A stretch of DNA of 64,000 nucleotides from Parabacteroides sp. Marseille-P3160 (GTDB lineage: Bacteria > Bacteroidota > Bacteroidia > Bacteroidales > Tannerellaceae): contig NZ_LT799418.1 of the NCBI RefSeq assembly GCF_900162725.1, positions 4,162,548-4,226,547 on the forward strand. Reading direction: 5' to 3'. Below the pieces are notes generated by a model. It had not been told where the DNA came from. It did no database searches and worked only from the letters and a program-made list of their open reading frames with translations. Made by a program: the position numbers and the translations under genes. Positions within the stretch are counted from its first letter, which is position 1. Every line of letters starts with the position of its first letter. Shown here piece after piece: positions 35,156 through 44,926 of the stretch.

Positions 35156-37702
35156 TTATTTCACCGAATGTTCCTCTTTAGAATGCTTTTGGTCTGATAA
35201 CAATTGTCGGGCGGCCAGTACCAAAAACATATAATGTGAGGAGCCGCCACCTAATACATATTCTGTTTGTTGCCAAAGGAAGGGAAATTCCAGTAATTCC
35301 GGAAAATCAGGACGAATCAATGCCGTCCCCGAAATAACCCCGCCGGGAATATACGACCAGTCCGCCCGGTTCAGCCCATAGCCGACCGTAGCCGATTTGG
35401 CACCTACACCCGATACAAAAGAGGATGTATTTTGACCAGGATGACAGCCAAGTATAAAGTTCAGCGCATTATAGATATACTCCGGGCCAAAAATATCCGG
35501 ATAACCAGTATGTAGGAAGTAGTGACGGTAGCCAAAAGCCTGTATATCCCAACCTGCCCCCCAGATATGAGGGCGATAAGGAATGCCATATGGCGTTTCC
35601 GCTCCCTGTTTTTCCAGTTCGGAACGAAAATCAAAGAGAGCGTCATATACTGCTTTAGTAAACTTCGTATCGTTTATTTTCTTTTCTGCCCGTCCAATAA
35701 ACCATCCGACACGTTCAATATTTTGAATAATATAATTTGTCTCTGAAAGTAAATAATCCTTATATTCTTTTTCTTCTGTGGTAAGAAATAGCTCTGTAGC
35801 TGCATGGATCTTAGCCGATTTGGAGCGTCCTGTTACTTCCGTTACTTTATATAATTCGCGGGCTGTTTCCAGCGACTGGACGCTCAATGTATCATTGAAT
35901 CCCTTCAATACACGTGAAGCAGCAGCCAGTTGGGCGGCAGTCGTCAATTCGCGTGACGGATTATTTTCCGTAAAAACCCAGCGATCGTCTTCGTTACCAA
36001 TCAAACCGTCGGTGATCGCTCCTGCATCACCCAATAAAACATACTGGCGAAGATCATTGCAGATAATTCCCCGATATAAACGTCCCAGCGCACGATAAGC
36101 ACCTACGACTGTCAGGACTCCGTTTTCTATCTGCTGCAGCATATCGGCTTTTCCGTCCGGCTGATGAATTTCAGTGATCCGGCTTATCTGGTCGATAGAG
36201 GTCGCATCATAATTTACATTAAATGCTTCGTAAGCTAATGCCAGAATATAGACCTCTCCGGCCTGTGATTCCACACGGAGATCAAAGTCGCCGGCATCAT
36301 GCCATCCACCTATATTCAGTCCCGGCACTATATCTCCGGGTTGATATTTAGTAAGGGTGGAAGGTCCTTGTACATATCCGTCGATATGGTTGAAGTCGAC
36401 CGGAGCCATACGGGCATCGTCCAAGTGGCAGAAGTCATGCCATACGCGATACTTTTCATTTATACGCATGTGACACATTTGTATCGGGAGAAAATATTCC
36501 AATACCGGTTGCCAGGCACCCCGGTCGTAGATATCTTCTGCTATACGGAAAATAGAAGATATAGCATGGCCGTATCGTATCTGATACAGTCCTTCCTCTT
36601 TTATATTCGAGAAATCGAATTTCAGGTAGTTATAACGAAGAAATTGCCCCCATTCTTTTCCTTCTGCCGATTTTATTTCTTTTTCACCTTCCGCCGTGAT
36701 TTTATAAAGAACCGGTTTTTCACGTTTCATATCCCGTTTGTCCAGTTCAATGACAGCTACTTTAGGTTGCTCCGGATGATAACCTAATTGTGATATTTGA
36801 ATAACAGGCGTATAAACCCATTCTTTCACTACATTGGGAGTGATCACCCATTTGATGGCTCCACGAGTAACGCCGGCAGGCACTTCACTACGGACCACAA
36901 ACCAACCGTTATTATGGTTCATGCGTCCGTCATATAACTTCAGTTCGGTTCCTTCAGATTCAATCGTGTATTTATTATACGGATCATCCGGACGTACGAC
37001 AAAACGTTTTCCGACTGCATATGGCTCTGCAATTATATCGTCGGCAATTATGGGGCTATAGCCATGTCCTGTCAACCGTTTCGGATCGGCCTTCGGATCA
37101 GGATTAAAGTGTCCGGTATGATTAAAGTTTGCCGGTTCGGATAAAGTCGGTCCATTGGGTTGTTGAGGGAAAAGACCCTGTTGATTATCCATTATCCATG
37201 GTTTACCAAACAATGCACCGGGGAATAATTCAAAATTAAAACCTACTTTACCGATAAACTCTTTTGGCATAGGCCGGTCTAAATCTACCGTAACTACAAT
37301 AGATGCTCCTTCTCCTTTTACCGTCACGGCATAATTAAACACTATATCTGGATAAATCATAGGATTTGAGCCTTTCAAATGACGGGAAGAGTCAGGGTAG
37401 CTCAACTGAACCGTAATGGTATTGGTTTTCATATCCAGCTTACGATCACGCTGAACAGGTACAGGTTGCCACTGTCCGGGTGTTGCTTCCAGGCGAATAT
37501 CTCCGTTTGTAGCGACTCGGTTACCGTGCATAATAATGCATATTCCACCTTGGTGTCCTTCTGGGTATATATCATCGAAGGCCATTATATCCACCCCTTT
37601 ATTCCGGAAATACCCGGAAGTATCCAGCCTAAAGTCTTGTGCTCTTAGCGAAAGAGATCCCCCAAGAGATAAAAAGCACAAAAGAAGAACTAAATTTCTC
37701 AT
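35156..37702 (-). CDS. Glycoside hydrolase family 9 (cellulase/xyloglucanase type)
   Basis: 848 residues, signal peptide ending LSLRAQ. An extra N-terminal beta-rich region of about 280 residues precedes a CelD_N immunoglobulin-like domain (VIQISQLGYHPEQPKVAVIEL) and the (alpha/alpha)6 GH9 catalytic domain. The catalytic Asp pair is in GGWHDAGDFD; LGCHPGQNTSSFVSGVG is the conserved C-terminal histidine region. GH9 enzymes cut beta-1,4-glucans by inversion. The DAGDFD aspartates are present, and the general-acid Glu near the C-terminus was not pinned down. It follows susD after a terminator-like hairpin. Confidence 0.9.
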   Translation of the reverse strand: MRNLVLLLCFLSLGGSLSLRAQDFRLDTSGYFRNKGVDIMAFDDIYPEGHQGGICIIMHGNRVATNGDIRLEATPGQWQPVPVQRDRKLDMKTNTITVQLSYPDSSRHLKGSNPMIYPDIVFNYAVTVKGEGASIVVTVDLDRPMPKEFIGKVGFNFELFPGALFGKPWIMDNQQGLFPQQPNGPTLSEPANFNHTGHFNPDPKADPKRLTGHGYSPIIADDIIAEPYAVGKRFVVRPDDPYNKYTIESEGTELKLYDGRMNHNNGWFVVRSEVPAGVTRGAIKWVITPNVVKEWVYTPVIQISQLGYHPEQPKVAVIELDKRDMKREKPVLYKITAEGEKEIKSAEGKEWGQFLRYNYLKFDFSNIKEEGLYQIRYGHAISSIFRIAEDIYDRGAWQPVLEYFLPIQMCHMRINEKYRVWHDFCHLDDARMAPVDFNHIDGYVQGPSTLTKYQPGDIVPGLNIGGWHDAGDFDLRVESQAGEVYILALAYEAFNVNYDATSIDQISRITEIHQPDGKADMLQQIENGVLTVVGAYRALGRLYRGIICNDLRQYVLLGDAGAITDGLIGNEDDRWVFTENNPSRELTTAAQLAAASRVLKGFNDTLSVQSLETARELYKVTEVTGRSKSAKIHAATELFLTTEEKEYKDYLLSETNYIIQNIERVGWFIGRAEKKINDTKFTKAVYDALFDFRSELEKQGAETPYGIPYRPHIWGAGWDIQAFGYRHYFLHTGYPDIFGPEYIYNALNFILGCHPGQNTSSFVSGVGAKSATVGYGLNRADWSYIPGGVISGTALIRPDFPELLEFPFLWQQTEYVLGGGSSHYMFLVLAARQLLSDQKHSKEEHSVK

Positions 37703-37751
37703 AGTAGTAATTGTAAATGGATTATCAGAAAGATAAGGTTCACTGAAATCA

Positions 37752-37788
37752 ATAAAAAGTGAGTTGCCTAGTTATTAAGGCAACCCAC
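37752..37788 (-). terminator. Intrinsic terminator/attenuator after PUL2 susD
   Basis: On the minus strand GTGGGTTGCCT pairs with AGGCAACTCAC (one mismatch) around a 7-nt loop and is followed by TTTTTATT. It is 20 bp past the susD stop and 50 bp before the GH9 start. It should reduce enzyme-gene transcription relative to susCD, an arrangement often seen in PULs. Confidence 0.7.
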
Positions 37789-37807
37789 CTTTAATCATAA
37801 GCTAAGA

Positions 37808-39406
37808 TTAATATCCCGGATTTTGAACTAATGTTTGATTTAAACCGATCTGCGTTTGAGGTATTGGCATTAAATCCTTACCTGCAGGAATAGCAATTCC
37901 ATGTTTATCTTTAATAAATTGAAAATGTTCACCCGAGCGTCTTAGTAAAAACCAAAGAGAACATTCACCAGCCAATTCATGGCGATATTCATCCAAAATA
38001 ATTTTCATAACATCTGATTCTACTGGCGTAGGAACATTTATAGACGGATCTATCGTTTTGCCAAAAGCCCTATTACGTATTTGTTGAACAAGATTCATAG
38101 CTCCGTTTGAATTTCCTATACGGTATAAGCATTCAGCTTTACTCAACAGGACCTGTGCATAACGCATCATCATAATATTATCCGGACTTAAAAACCAATT
38201 TTGCCCTCTTGTGCCGCAAACTTCGGGATTACGCCAATATTTCACACAAAAATAACCGGACCCGTCAGCGACCCATGGTCTGTCAATAGTTCCACAAGTA
38301 TTAATAGGATCCCCATTCTCATCTTGATAATATGATGCGGGGAGTCCGGCACCTCCATTTATTGCGTATGATTTCAACCGAGGATAGTCTTTGAAATTAA
38401 TTAAAGGCGAAGGATGTTCGTCTCCCGGACCTATGATAGTAGCCAATTTTCTTTGGTCGCCTACCTGAAATGAATCGTATAATTTCTTATCACCATAAGC
38501 ATAAGCAAAATCCGAGATTGGTTTTGGCATACAAAATGAAGATATCCATTGGTTGTTTACTCCAAATTGCCCCCAACCCATACTACCATATTCTGTAAAT
38601 TGTACTTCGAATATAGATTCCTTACCATTACGATTGACTGTTTCATGAATATTGAGATAAGTATCTTCCAATTGACATTTTCCTTCTAATTGATCAAAAA
38701 CAGAAATAGCATCAGAATATTTTTTCAACCACATCAACGCATCGCCTTTATAGGCCAAAGCAGCTTCTTTGGTAGCACGACCTCTGTCGGACAAAGACTG
38801 TTCTGCTTTCCATGGTAATAATTCGAAAGCAGTTTGCATATCATTATTGACCACCTCAAAGACTTCATCTTGTGTGTTACGCGGATGTAATCCATTGTCT
38901 TTTACGACCTCCAATTCCAATGGCACTCCACCAAAGTCTACAGCCAGATAATAATAAAATATGCCACGAAGGAAATAACATTCACCAATCAGTCGATTAC
39001 CTTCCGCTTCTGTAAATACGCCTCTGTTAATCATATCTTTCAAGATAGGAATTGCAGCATTGGCCCGAGATATCCCAATATAATTACCAGACCAGAATAT
39101 ATTTAATGCCTCAAAATCTGTCGGTATCTCATATGTATTCCAGAAAGTATCAGAACCTGCGTTGTGGAAGTCCTGTGAAGGGAAGTTCGCAGTAAACCAT
39201 ATTCCCTTCAGCATATATTCTATATTGAAATGGAATGTACTGTATACACCTGTAACTAAAGAATAACCATCATCTTTCTTTAAAAAGAGTGAACCCTCAT
39301 TTATGCTTGACGTATCTTTCTGTTCAAGAAATCCATCACAACTGGAAAACATGAATGTCACAAATAACGTGATCACCAATGTATTTATTTTAGCTATTTT
39401 TCTCAT
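37808..39406 (-). CDS. SusD/RagB family lipoprotein (PUL2)
   Basis: 532 residues from the ATG at 39406. The open frame continues 42 codons upstream into the end of susC, but only this start gives the lipoprotein signal (MRKIAKINTLVITLFVTFMFSSC). Mature N-terminus DGFLEQKDTSSINEGSLF, the RGRATKEAALAYKGDALMWL helix pair and the C-terminus LMPIPQTQIGLNQTLVQNPGY are classical SusD. It caps the SusC transporter encoded just upstream. Surface glycan-binding lipoprotein; ligand unknown, probably a beta-glucan backbone judging from GH9. Confidence 0.94.
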   Translation of the reverse strand: MRKIAKINTLVITLFVTFMFSSCDGFLEQKDTSSINEGSLFLKKDDGYSLVTGVYSTFHFNIEYMLKGIWFTANFPSQDFHNAGSDTFWNTYEIPTDFEALNIFWSGNYIGISRANAAIPILKDMINRGVFTEAEGNRLIGECYFLRGIFYYYLAVDFGGVPLELEVVKDNGLHPRNTQDEVFEVVNNDMQTAFELLPWKAEQSLSDRGRATKEAALAYKGDALMWLKKYSDAISVFDQLEGKCQLEDTYLNIHETVNRNGKESIFEVQFTEYGSMGWGQFGVNNQWISSFCMPKPISDFAYAYGDKKLYDSFQVGDQRKLATIIGPGDEHPSPLINFKDYPRLKSYAINGGAGLPASYYQDENGDPINTCGTIDRPWVADGSGYFCVKYWRNPEVCGTRGQNWFLSPDNIMMMRYAQVLLSKAECLYRIGNSNGAMNLVQQIRNRAFGKTIDPSINVPTPVESDVMKIILDEYRHELAGECSLWFLLRRSGEHFQFIKDKHGIAIPAGKDLMPIPQTQIGLNQTLVQNPGY

Positions 39407-39437
39407 TGTATTCCGAATTAATTGTTTCATTAGTAAA

Positions 39438-42400
39438 CTAGAACTGAATATTAATACCCAGTGAGAAGAACTTAGAATAAGGATATATCCCAACATCAAT
39501 ACCAGAAGCTGTAACTCCTCCGGCAATCCCATTCGAGCCCATGCTTTGTCCTATTTCCGGATCCATCCCTGAATATCCGGTAATAGTAAATAAGTTCTGG
39601 ACACTGCCAAAGACTCTCAACTTAGCTCCATTTATTTTGCGAGAAAGAGCGTTAGGTATTGTATATCCCACTTCAATATTTTTCAATCTCAAATAAGAAC
39701 CATCTTCAACGAATGCATCTGAGACACGGCTATTTCCGCCGACATCACTCCATACGGCACGAGTGTATTTATTTGTACTGCCTTCACCTCTCCAATAATT
39801 ATCATAAAATTCTTTACTTACATTCTGAAGCCCAATACTTCCTTCACCATTTAAACTATAAAGATTCCTTTTCACAAAGCTTAAGATATCATTCCCATAA
39901 GAATAATTGAAGAAGATATTGAAATCAAAGTTTTTATATTCACCGTTGAAATTAATGCCCCCATAAAATTTAGGGATAGGGCTACCGATCACGACACGAT
40001 CGGCATCTGTTATTCTTCCATCATCATTCGTATCCACAAATTTTCTATCTCCTGGAGCTGTTTTCGATGTATTATACCAGACGCTAGGATCATTCGCTTG
40101 TGTACGGGCATTTGCATTCAATGCATCTATTTCAGCTTGTGTTTGGATAATGCCGTCAGTCTTAAAACCATAAAAATCACCGATAGATCCACCTACTTCC
40201 GACATGCTGAATACTGCCCATGGCGTATTACCTGTAGTTGGAAAATTCAGATTTTGCAAATTGGCGACAGCATTCATCCCAGGTGCAAGCTTCTCGATCT
40301 TGTTCTTCACTGTAGTGAAATTTACGCTAACCTCATACTTAAAATCTTTACTGTTGTCACGGTAATTGAGCAACAATTCAAAGCCGCTATTCTTTACACT
40401 TCCCACATTACGGGTTGCCTCAAGGAATCCGGTTTGTGCAGGCATTTTGGTATTCAACAAGAAATCACTTGATTTCTTTACATAGTAATCAGCTACAAAC
40501 GTTAGTTTATTATCTAAAAACCCGAAATCAAGGCCTATATCCGTTTGTTTGGATGTTTCCCATTTTAGGTTGGGATTAGGAAGAAATGCCTGTACCATAC
40601 CATCGACATAAGTTTTATCCTGCCCAAAAACATAACCTTTATTGCTGGTGCGACTACCTGTAGTATAAGAAGATTGATATTGAAATAATCCGATATTCTG
40701 GTTTCCAGCCTCTCCGTAACTTACTCTCAGTTTAAGATTACTCAAGAGATCTACATTCTCCAGAAAGCCTTCTTCTTTGATGCGCCATGCTGCGGAAATA
40801 GATGGAAAAGTACCCCATTGATTTCCTTTTGCAAATCGAGAAGATCCATCGCGGCGAACAGTTCCCGTAATAATATATTTATCAGCGAATTTATACGTAG
40901 CTCTACCGAAGTAAGAAGCCAACGACCATGTCTGCTGATATCCGCTGGAATTAAGGGTCTGCATCGATGCAATATTTCTCAAGCCATCACTTATAACGCC
41001 TTCTCCATCGGAGTACATATTACGAGCTGTATTTTCTTGGATAGATACACCAGCTAATGCTTCAACACTATGTAAACCAAATGTTTTAGTATAGTTTGCC
41101 GTATTTTCCCATAAATATTCAAAACTATTGGTTGCATATTGGCTATAAGTTGCCTTACGTGTAGTTGGGACTCTATCATCCAGCGGATTAAAGTTATAAC
41201 CGGAAGAAGCGCCATAACTGATGCCAAAATTAGTTTTTAAAGTCAACCCATCCATAGGATAAATTTCAAGAGCAGAAGAAGCGGTTAAGTTGTGACCTAT
41301 GTTTTTCTGATCATTTAACTTATTACGTGCATATACGTTTTCGTTATCTCTAACAGCATTTTCTGTTTTGCTATAATAACCATAATTCCCGTTTCCATCA
41401 TCCGGAAGATCTGTTAAAGGATTTCCCGTCATGGTAGGAATCAATTTTGCCAGTCTCCCTATGCCTCCTTGCCCTGATCCAAACGGAGACTTCTCGTCAG
41501 TATAGGAATATCGAGCCGTTGTAGATGATTTCATCCATTTATAAGGAACATAATCTTGGGTAAAACTTATATTGTATCGTTTATAATTCGAAAATTCAAC
41601 AACCCCTTTTTGATCTATCATTCCTAATGATACGGCAGATTGTGACTTATCCGAACCACCGCGAATACTAAGATTATAATTTTGTTTTAGTCCTGACCTG
41701 TACATCAGATCTTGCCAATCTATTGTACGTAAAGATTCGGGGTTTGTCCATTCTGCTAATACAGGAGAACCTTCTTTTGATGCAACAGCTGTCGCTAATT
41801 TTGCAAACTCTTGAGTATTTAGCACGTCATATGTTTGTGGTTTGAGTTGGACAGAAGAAGTTGCGTCAAAAGCAATTCGTACGCCATCTTTATTTCCTCT
41901 TTTAGTTGTAATAATAACAACTCCATTCGCCGCTCTATTGCCGTAAATAGCAGCAGCAGAAGCATCCTTCAACACATCAATTGTCAGAATATCGCTTGGA
42001 TTCAAATTTGAAGTACTGCCCCCCGGATAACCATCTATTACATATAGTGGCGAGTTATCACCAAAAGATCCGATACCTCGGATTTGAACCTGAACTCCTG
42101 CGCCAGGGCTTCCATCGTTGTTTACAACATGTACTCCTGACATACGTCCCTGCATTGCCTGACCAACGTTCGTCACAGGCACTTTTTGTATCTGCGAAGC
42201 GCTTACTGAACTTATCGCGCCAGTAAGGTCACTCCGCTTGGTCGTCCCATATCCGACCACGACAATTTCCTCCAATTGCTTAAAATCTTCTTTTAATACA
42301 ATGTTAAAGTTTTGCCTGTTTGCAACAGATATATCTTGGCTTAAATAGCCGACATATGAAATCTGAAGGATTGCATTGGGAGCGACTTCCAAACTGACTT

Positions 42401-42923
42401 TTCCATCTAAATCAGTAATAATACCATTCGTCGTTCCTTTTTCCACCACATTGGCTCCGATGATTGGAAGACCCGATTCGTCTGTAATGGTTCCGGTTAT
42501 TCGCTTTTTTTGTGGATTCTGCTGTTGTATCCCTGGAAGGTCTTTCCTTTCGACCTTATATAAAACGATATGCTTATCCTTTATCTCATAACCAACATCT
42601 CCATCAGGGAATAAATCTTTCAAGATATCCGTGATCATTTTGTCTTTTACATTAATGGATACCTTGCGTGAAGCATCGATTTGATTATAATTGTAGGTAA
42701 AATAGAACTGTGATTGTTTTTCTACCATAGAAAGGACTTCTGCTACCGTCGATTGTTCTACTTTCAAGGTTAACTTTGTCGATTGAGAATAACTCGTTAC
42801 GGCAAATGACTGGATTGTCCCTACAATGAGAAATAAGACAATGGCTCTCATAATATTCATGCATTTTTTTAGCGGTCTGTACTTTTTATAACGGTACAAT
42901 CGCTCCTTCTTAATAAAATTCAT
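39438..42923 (-). CDS. SusC/RagA transporter with STN signalling domain (PUL2)
   Basis: 1161 residues. A long basic leader and hydrophobic segment (MRAIVLFLIVGTIQSFAVTSYSQ) precede an STN domain (about residues 50-125, LTLKVEQSTVAEVLSMVEKQ and so on), then a carboxypeptidase-like domain (ITGTITDESGLPIIGANVVE), the EEIVVVGYGTTKRSDLTGAI segment, plug with AAIYGNRAANGVVIITTKRG and barrel ending SLGINIQF. The STN domain passes ligand occupancy to the FecR anti-sigma factor encoded upstream, so this transporter also senses its substrate. Alternative starts exist inside the leader (Met22, Met25). Confidence 0.95.
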   Translation of the reverse strand: MNFIKKERLYRYKKYRPLKKCMNIMRAIVLFLIVGTIQSFAVTSYSQSTKLTLKVEQSTVAEVLSMVEKQSQFYFTYNYNQIDASRKVSINVKDKMITDILKDLFPDGDVGYEIKDKHIVLYKVERKDLPGIQQQNPQKKRITGTITDESGLPIIGANVVEKGTTNGIITDLDGKVSLEVAPNAILQISYVGYLSQDISVANRQNFNIVLKEDFKQLEEIVVVGYGTTKRSDLTGAISSVSASQIQKVPVTNVGQAMQGRMSGVHVVNNDGSPGAGVQVQIRGIGSFGDNSPLYVIDGYPGGSTSNLNPSDILTIDVLKDASAAAIYGNRAANGVVIITTKRGNKDGVRIAFDATSSVQLKPQTYDVLNTQEFAKLATAVASKEGSPVLAEWTNPESLRTIDWQDLMYRSGLKQNYNLSIRGGSDKSQSAVSLGMIDQKGVVEFSNYKRYNISFTQDYVPYKWMKSSTTARYSYTDEKSPFGSGQGGIGRLAKLIPTMTGNPLTDLPDDGNGNYGYYSKTENAVRDNENVYARNKLNDQKNIGHNLTASSALEIYPMDGLTLKTNFGISYGASSGYNFNPLDDRVPTTRKATYSQYATNSFEYLWENTANYTKTFGLHSVEALAGVSIQENTARNMYSDGEGVISDGLRNIASMQTLNSSGYQQTWSLASYFGRATYKFADKYIITGTVRRDGSSRFAKGNQWGTFPSISAAWRIKEEGFLENVDLLSNLKLRVSYGEAGNQNIGLFQYQSSYTTGSRTSNKGYVFGQDKTYVDGMVQAFLPNPNLKWETSKQTDIGLDFGFLDNKLTFVADYYVKKSSDFLLNTKMPAQTGFLEATRNVGSVKNSGFELLLNYRDNSKDFKYEVSVNFTTVKNKIEKLAPGMNAVANLQNLNFPTTGNTPWAVFSMSEVGGSIGDFYGFKTDGIIQTQAEIDALNANARTQANDPSVWYNTSKTAPGDRKFVDTNDDGRITDADRVVIGSPIPKFYGGINFNGEYKNFDFNIFFNYSYGNDILSFVKRNLYSLNGEGSIGLQNVSKEFYDNYWRGEGSTNKYTRAVWSDVGGNSRVSDAFVEDGSYLRLKNIEVGYTIPNALSRKINGAKLRVFGSVQNLFTITGYSGMDPEIGQSMGSNGIAGGVTASGIDVGIYPYSKFFSLGINIQF

Positions 42924-42994
42924 ACATTTGTATTGTTTAGTAAGTAATAAATTGGGTTAACTTAATGAAACGTAGCAATTTTGCTTGCTATCCG

Positions 42995-43026
42995 GAACCG
43001 GTAGATGCGGGAACATTTGCCGGTTC
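42995..43026 (-). terminator. Hairpin between fecR and susC of PUL2
   Basis: GAACCGG (42995-43001) and CCGGTTC (43020-43026) pair, with ATG/CAT pairing inside the loop. It sits 72-103 bases before the susC start, matching the position of a hairpin in PUL3. Possible partial terminator separating sigma-fecR from susCD. Confidence 0.4.
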
Positions 43027-43055
43027 GCTTTTTACGGTTGATCCTTTTACATAGG

Positions 43056-44054
43056 CTATTGTTTTTTGATGGTTATTTTACTTCCTTCCGTTTTGTATGT
43101 AAGCTTACGGGTATTTTTTAATAAGTCAAGAATATCCTCCAATTTAGCTTGGGGGGCTACATGGCAAGTAAAGAAATCGGAAGCCAACGCCGAATCGGTA
43201 ATTGTAATAGTAACTCCGAATTGTCTTTCCAATGCTCGTGTGATCACATCCAGACGTTGTCTGTAAAAAGCAAATCCGCCATTAATCCAACTATTTATAG
43301 ACTCTGTATCAACTTCCTTTTGTATACTCAACATTTTATTTGTTTTGACATAAACAGCTTGCTCCCTCGGTTGAAGTGCACAAAGAACTTTATCCTCTGA
43401 CAATAGTTCGACTTTTCCCTCTGATAATGTAACAGAGACCTCTTCTTCCGGATAGGCTTTCATTGTAAAGACCGTTCCCAATACCTTGACATCTATATCC
43501 GACGAATGGACAATAAATGGTACCTTTTCATTCTTCGTAACTTCAAAGAAACCTTCCCCTTCCAATTCAACGGTCCTTGTCTTGGAAGAAAATTGAGACG
43601 GATATACCAAACGGCTTCCCGCATTCAGCCATACTTTTGTCCCGTCAGACAGAGTAAGGGAAGCACGTTGACCAATAGGGACCTCAACTATATTTGCAAC
43701 CATAGAATAAGAGGTATCTTTTTGATAGAGTTTTATAGAGAGAAAAAGAATAATAAGGAGAGAAGCTGCCAAGCTAAGAGAAACGGCAAACAAACGGCGG
43801 CTCTTTCTTTTAGGTACATTCATTGATGTTGATTTGTCATCGGAAGATTCAAGGGAAGAAAGAAAACGATGATAGGCTTCATCCAGTTTCTTTTTATCTG
43901 AAAATCGTATTTCTTTCTTTAAACTCCAAAGCTGTTCGACTTCGAACAAGTGTTCCGCATTTTCTTTCTTCTCGGATATAAACCGGCTTATTTGTTCCAG
44001 TTCATCCGGAGTACAGCAGTGGGTAAGAAAACGTATCAACAATTGGTCATCCAT
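43056..44054 (-). CDS. FecR family anti-sigma factor (PUL2)
   Basis: 332 residues from ATG 44054 (MDDQLLIRFLTHCCTPDELEQI); a 14-codon upstream extension looks spurious. The N-terminal cytoplasmic anti-sigma helices are followed by a single membrane segment (FAVSLSLAASLLIILFLSIKL, around residue 100) and the periplasmic FecR domain (VPIGQRASLTLSDGTKVWLNAGS, EGEGFFEVTK). The last 70 residues form the DUF4974 secretin-like domain (ITRALERQFGVTITI) that contacts the STN domain of SusC. It holds the adjacent sigma factor until the transporter signals. Confidence 0.93.
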   Translation of the reverse strand: MDDQLLIRFLTHCCTPDELEQISRFISEKKENAEHLFEVEQLWSLKKEIRFSDKKKLDEAYHRFLSSLESSDDKSTSMNVPKRKSRRLFAVSLSLAASLLIILFLSIKLYQKDTSYSMVANIVEVPIGQRASLTLSDGTKVWLNAGSRLVYPSQFSSKTRTVELEGEGFFEVTKNEKVPFIVHSSDIDVKVLGTVFTMKAYPEEEVSVTLSEGKVELLSEDKVLCALQPREQAVYVKTNKMLSIQKEVDTESINSWINGGFAFYRQRLDVITRALERQFGVTITITDSALASDFFTCHVAPQAKLEDILDLLKNTRKLTYKTEGSKITIKKQ

Positions 44055-44130
44055 ATTATTATATAGGTTTACATATAGAAGACAACTGAAGAACAAAAAC
44101 TACCTGCCCGGATATCGTTTTTTTTTCAAA

Positions 44131-44697
44131 TCAAATAAGAATGGCAAGTAAATGCCGAAGCAATGGCCTTAGCTGATTTATGGCACGATTGATATGGCCC
44201 TCGACGGTTCGATGGGAAATACCCATCATTTCTGCAATCTCTTTGTAACTCTTTTCTTCAAAAAAACGCAAAAGGAAGGCCTGTCCACATTTTTCCGGAA
44301 GTTTCCGGATAGCCTCTTCCAGCTTCGCTTGTATCTCATATAATTCTATTTGCTGGAATATTTCATTCGCATCTGTTTTCTCATTTATATAATCCGCACG
44401 AAGTTGGGCAATATGAATTTGGGCTTCATAAGCACGAACCGTTTCACAATGTTTAAGATAATTCAAACATTTATTCTGCACAATTTTAAAAAGAAATGAA
44501 TGGATTTGATTAATCTCGAGACAATCTTTCATCTCCCAATAGAACAGAAACGTATCTTGTACAATATCTTCAGCCGTTTCTTCCTCCACAAAGCGACACG
44601 CAAGAGAGAGCAATTTCGGATAGAAATTATCGAAAAACCGACGAAATTCAGAAGAATCTCCACCATTGATTTTTTCATAATCAAAAGATACAGGCAT
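44131..44697 (-). CDS. ECF RNA polymerase sigma factor (PUL2)
   Basis: 188 residues. Region 2 has FYPKLLSLACRFVEEETAEDIVQDTF and region 4 has IRKLPEKCGQAFLLRFFEEKSYKEIAEMMGISHRTVEGHINRA, the helix-turn-helix for -35 recognition. This is the Bacteroides-specific FecI-like ECF group. It should direct transcription of the PUL2 susCD operon, and its FecR partner is 77 bp downstream. No other copies of its promoter are evident in the window. Confidence 0.95.
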   Translation of the reverse strand: MPVSFDYEKINGGDSSEFRRFFDNFYPKLLSLACRFVEEETAEDIVQDTFLFYWEMKDCLEINQIHSFLFKIVQNKCLNYLKHCETVRAYEAQIHIAQLRADYINEKTDANEIFQQIELYEIQAKLEEAIRKLPEKCGQAFLLRFFEEKSYKEIAEMMGISHRTVEGHINRAINQLRPLLRHLLAILI

Positions 44698-44926
44698 ACT
44701 ATTTTATTCTGTTACAAGGTCAAATGTTATTCTATTTTCATGCACACAATAACCATCAACTTCCAACTTCACGATTATCACAAAGCGAATTTATATATTT
44801 TTAAACAGGAATCCACATATCCTACAAAAAAATGCAAAGATCAGAAGAAAAATGCCGGACACTTAGCTTTTCGATTTTCTCCTTTTTTACTAAATTTATC
44901 CGCCAAAATACAACCTTTCAAAATAT

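Noticed and set aside
39407-39532. 42-codon N-terminal extension of the PUL2 SusD frame
   Set aside because: It overlaps the end of susC and would bury the lipoprotein signal; the start at 39406 is required.
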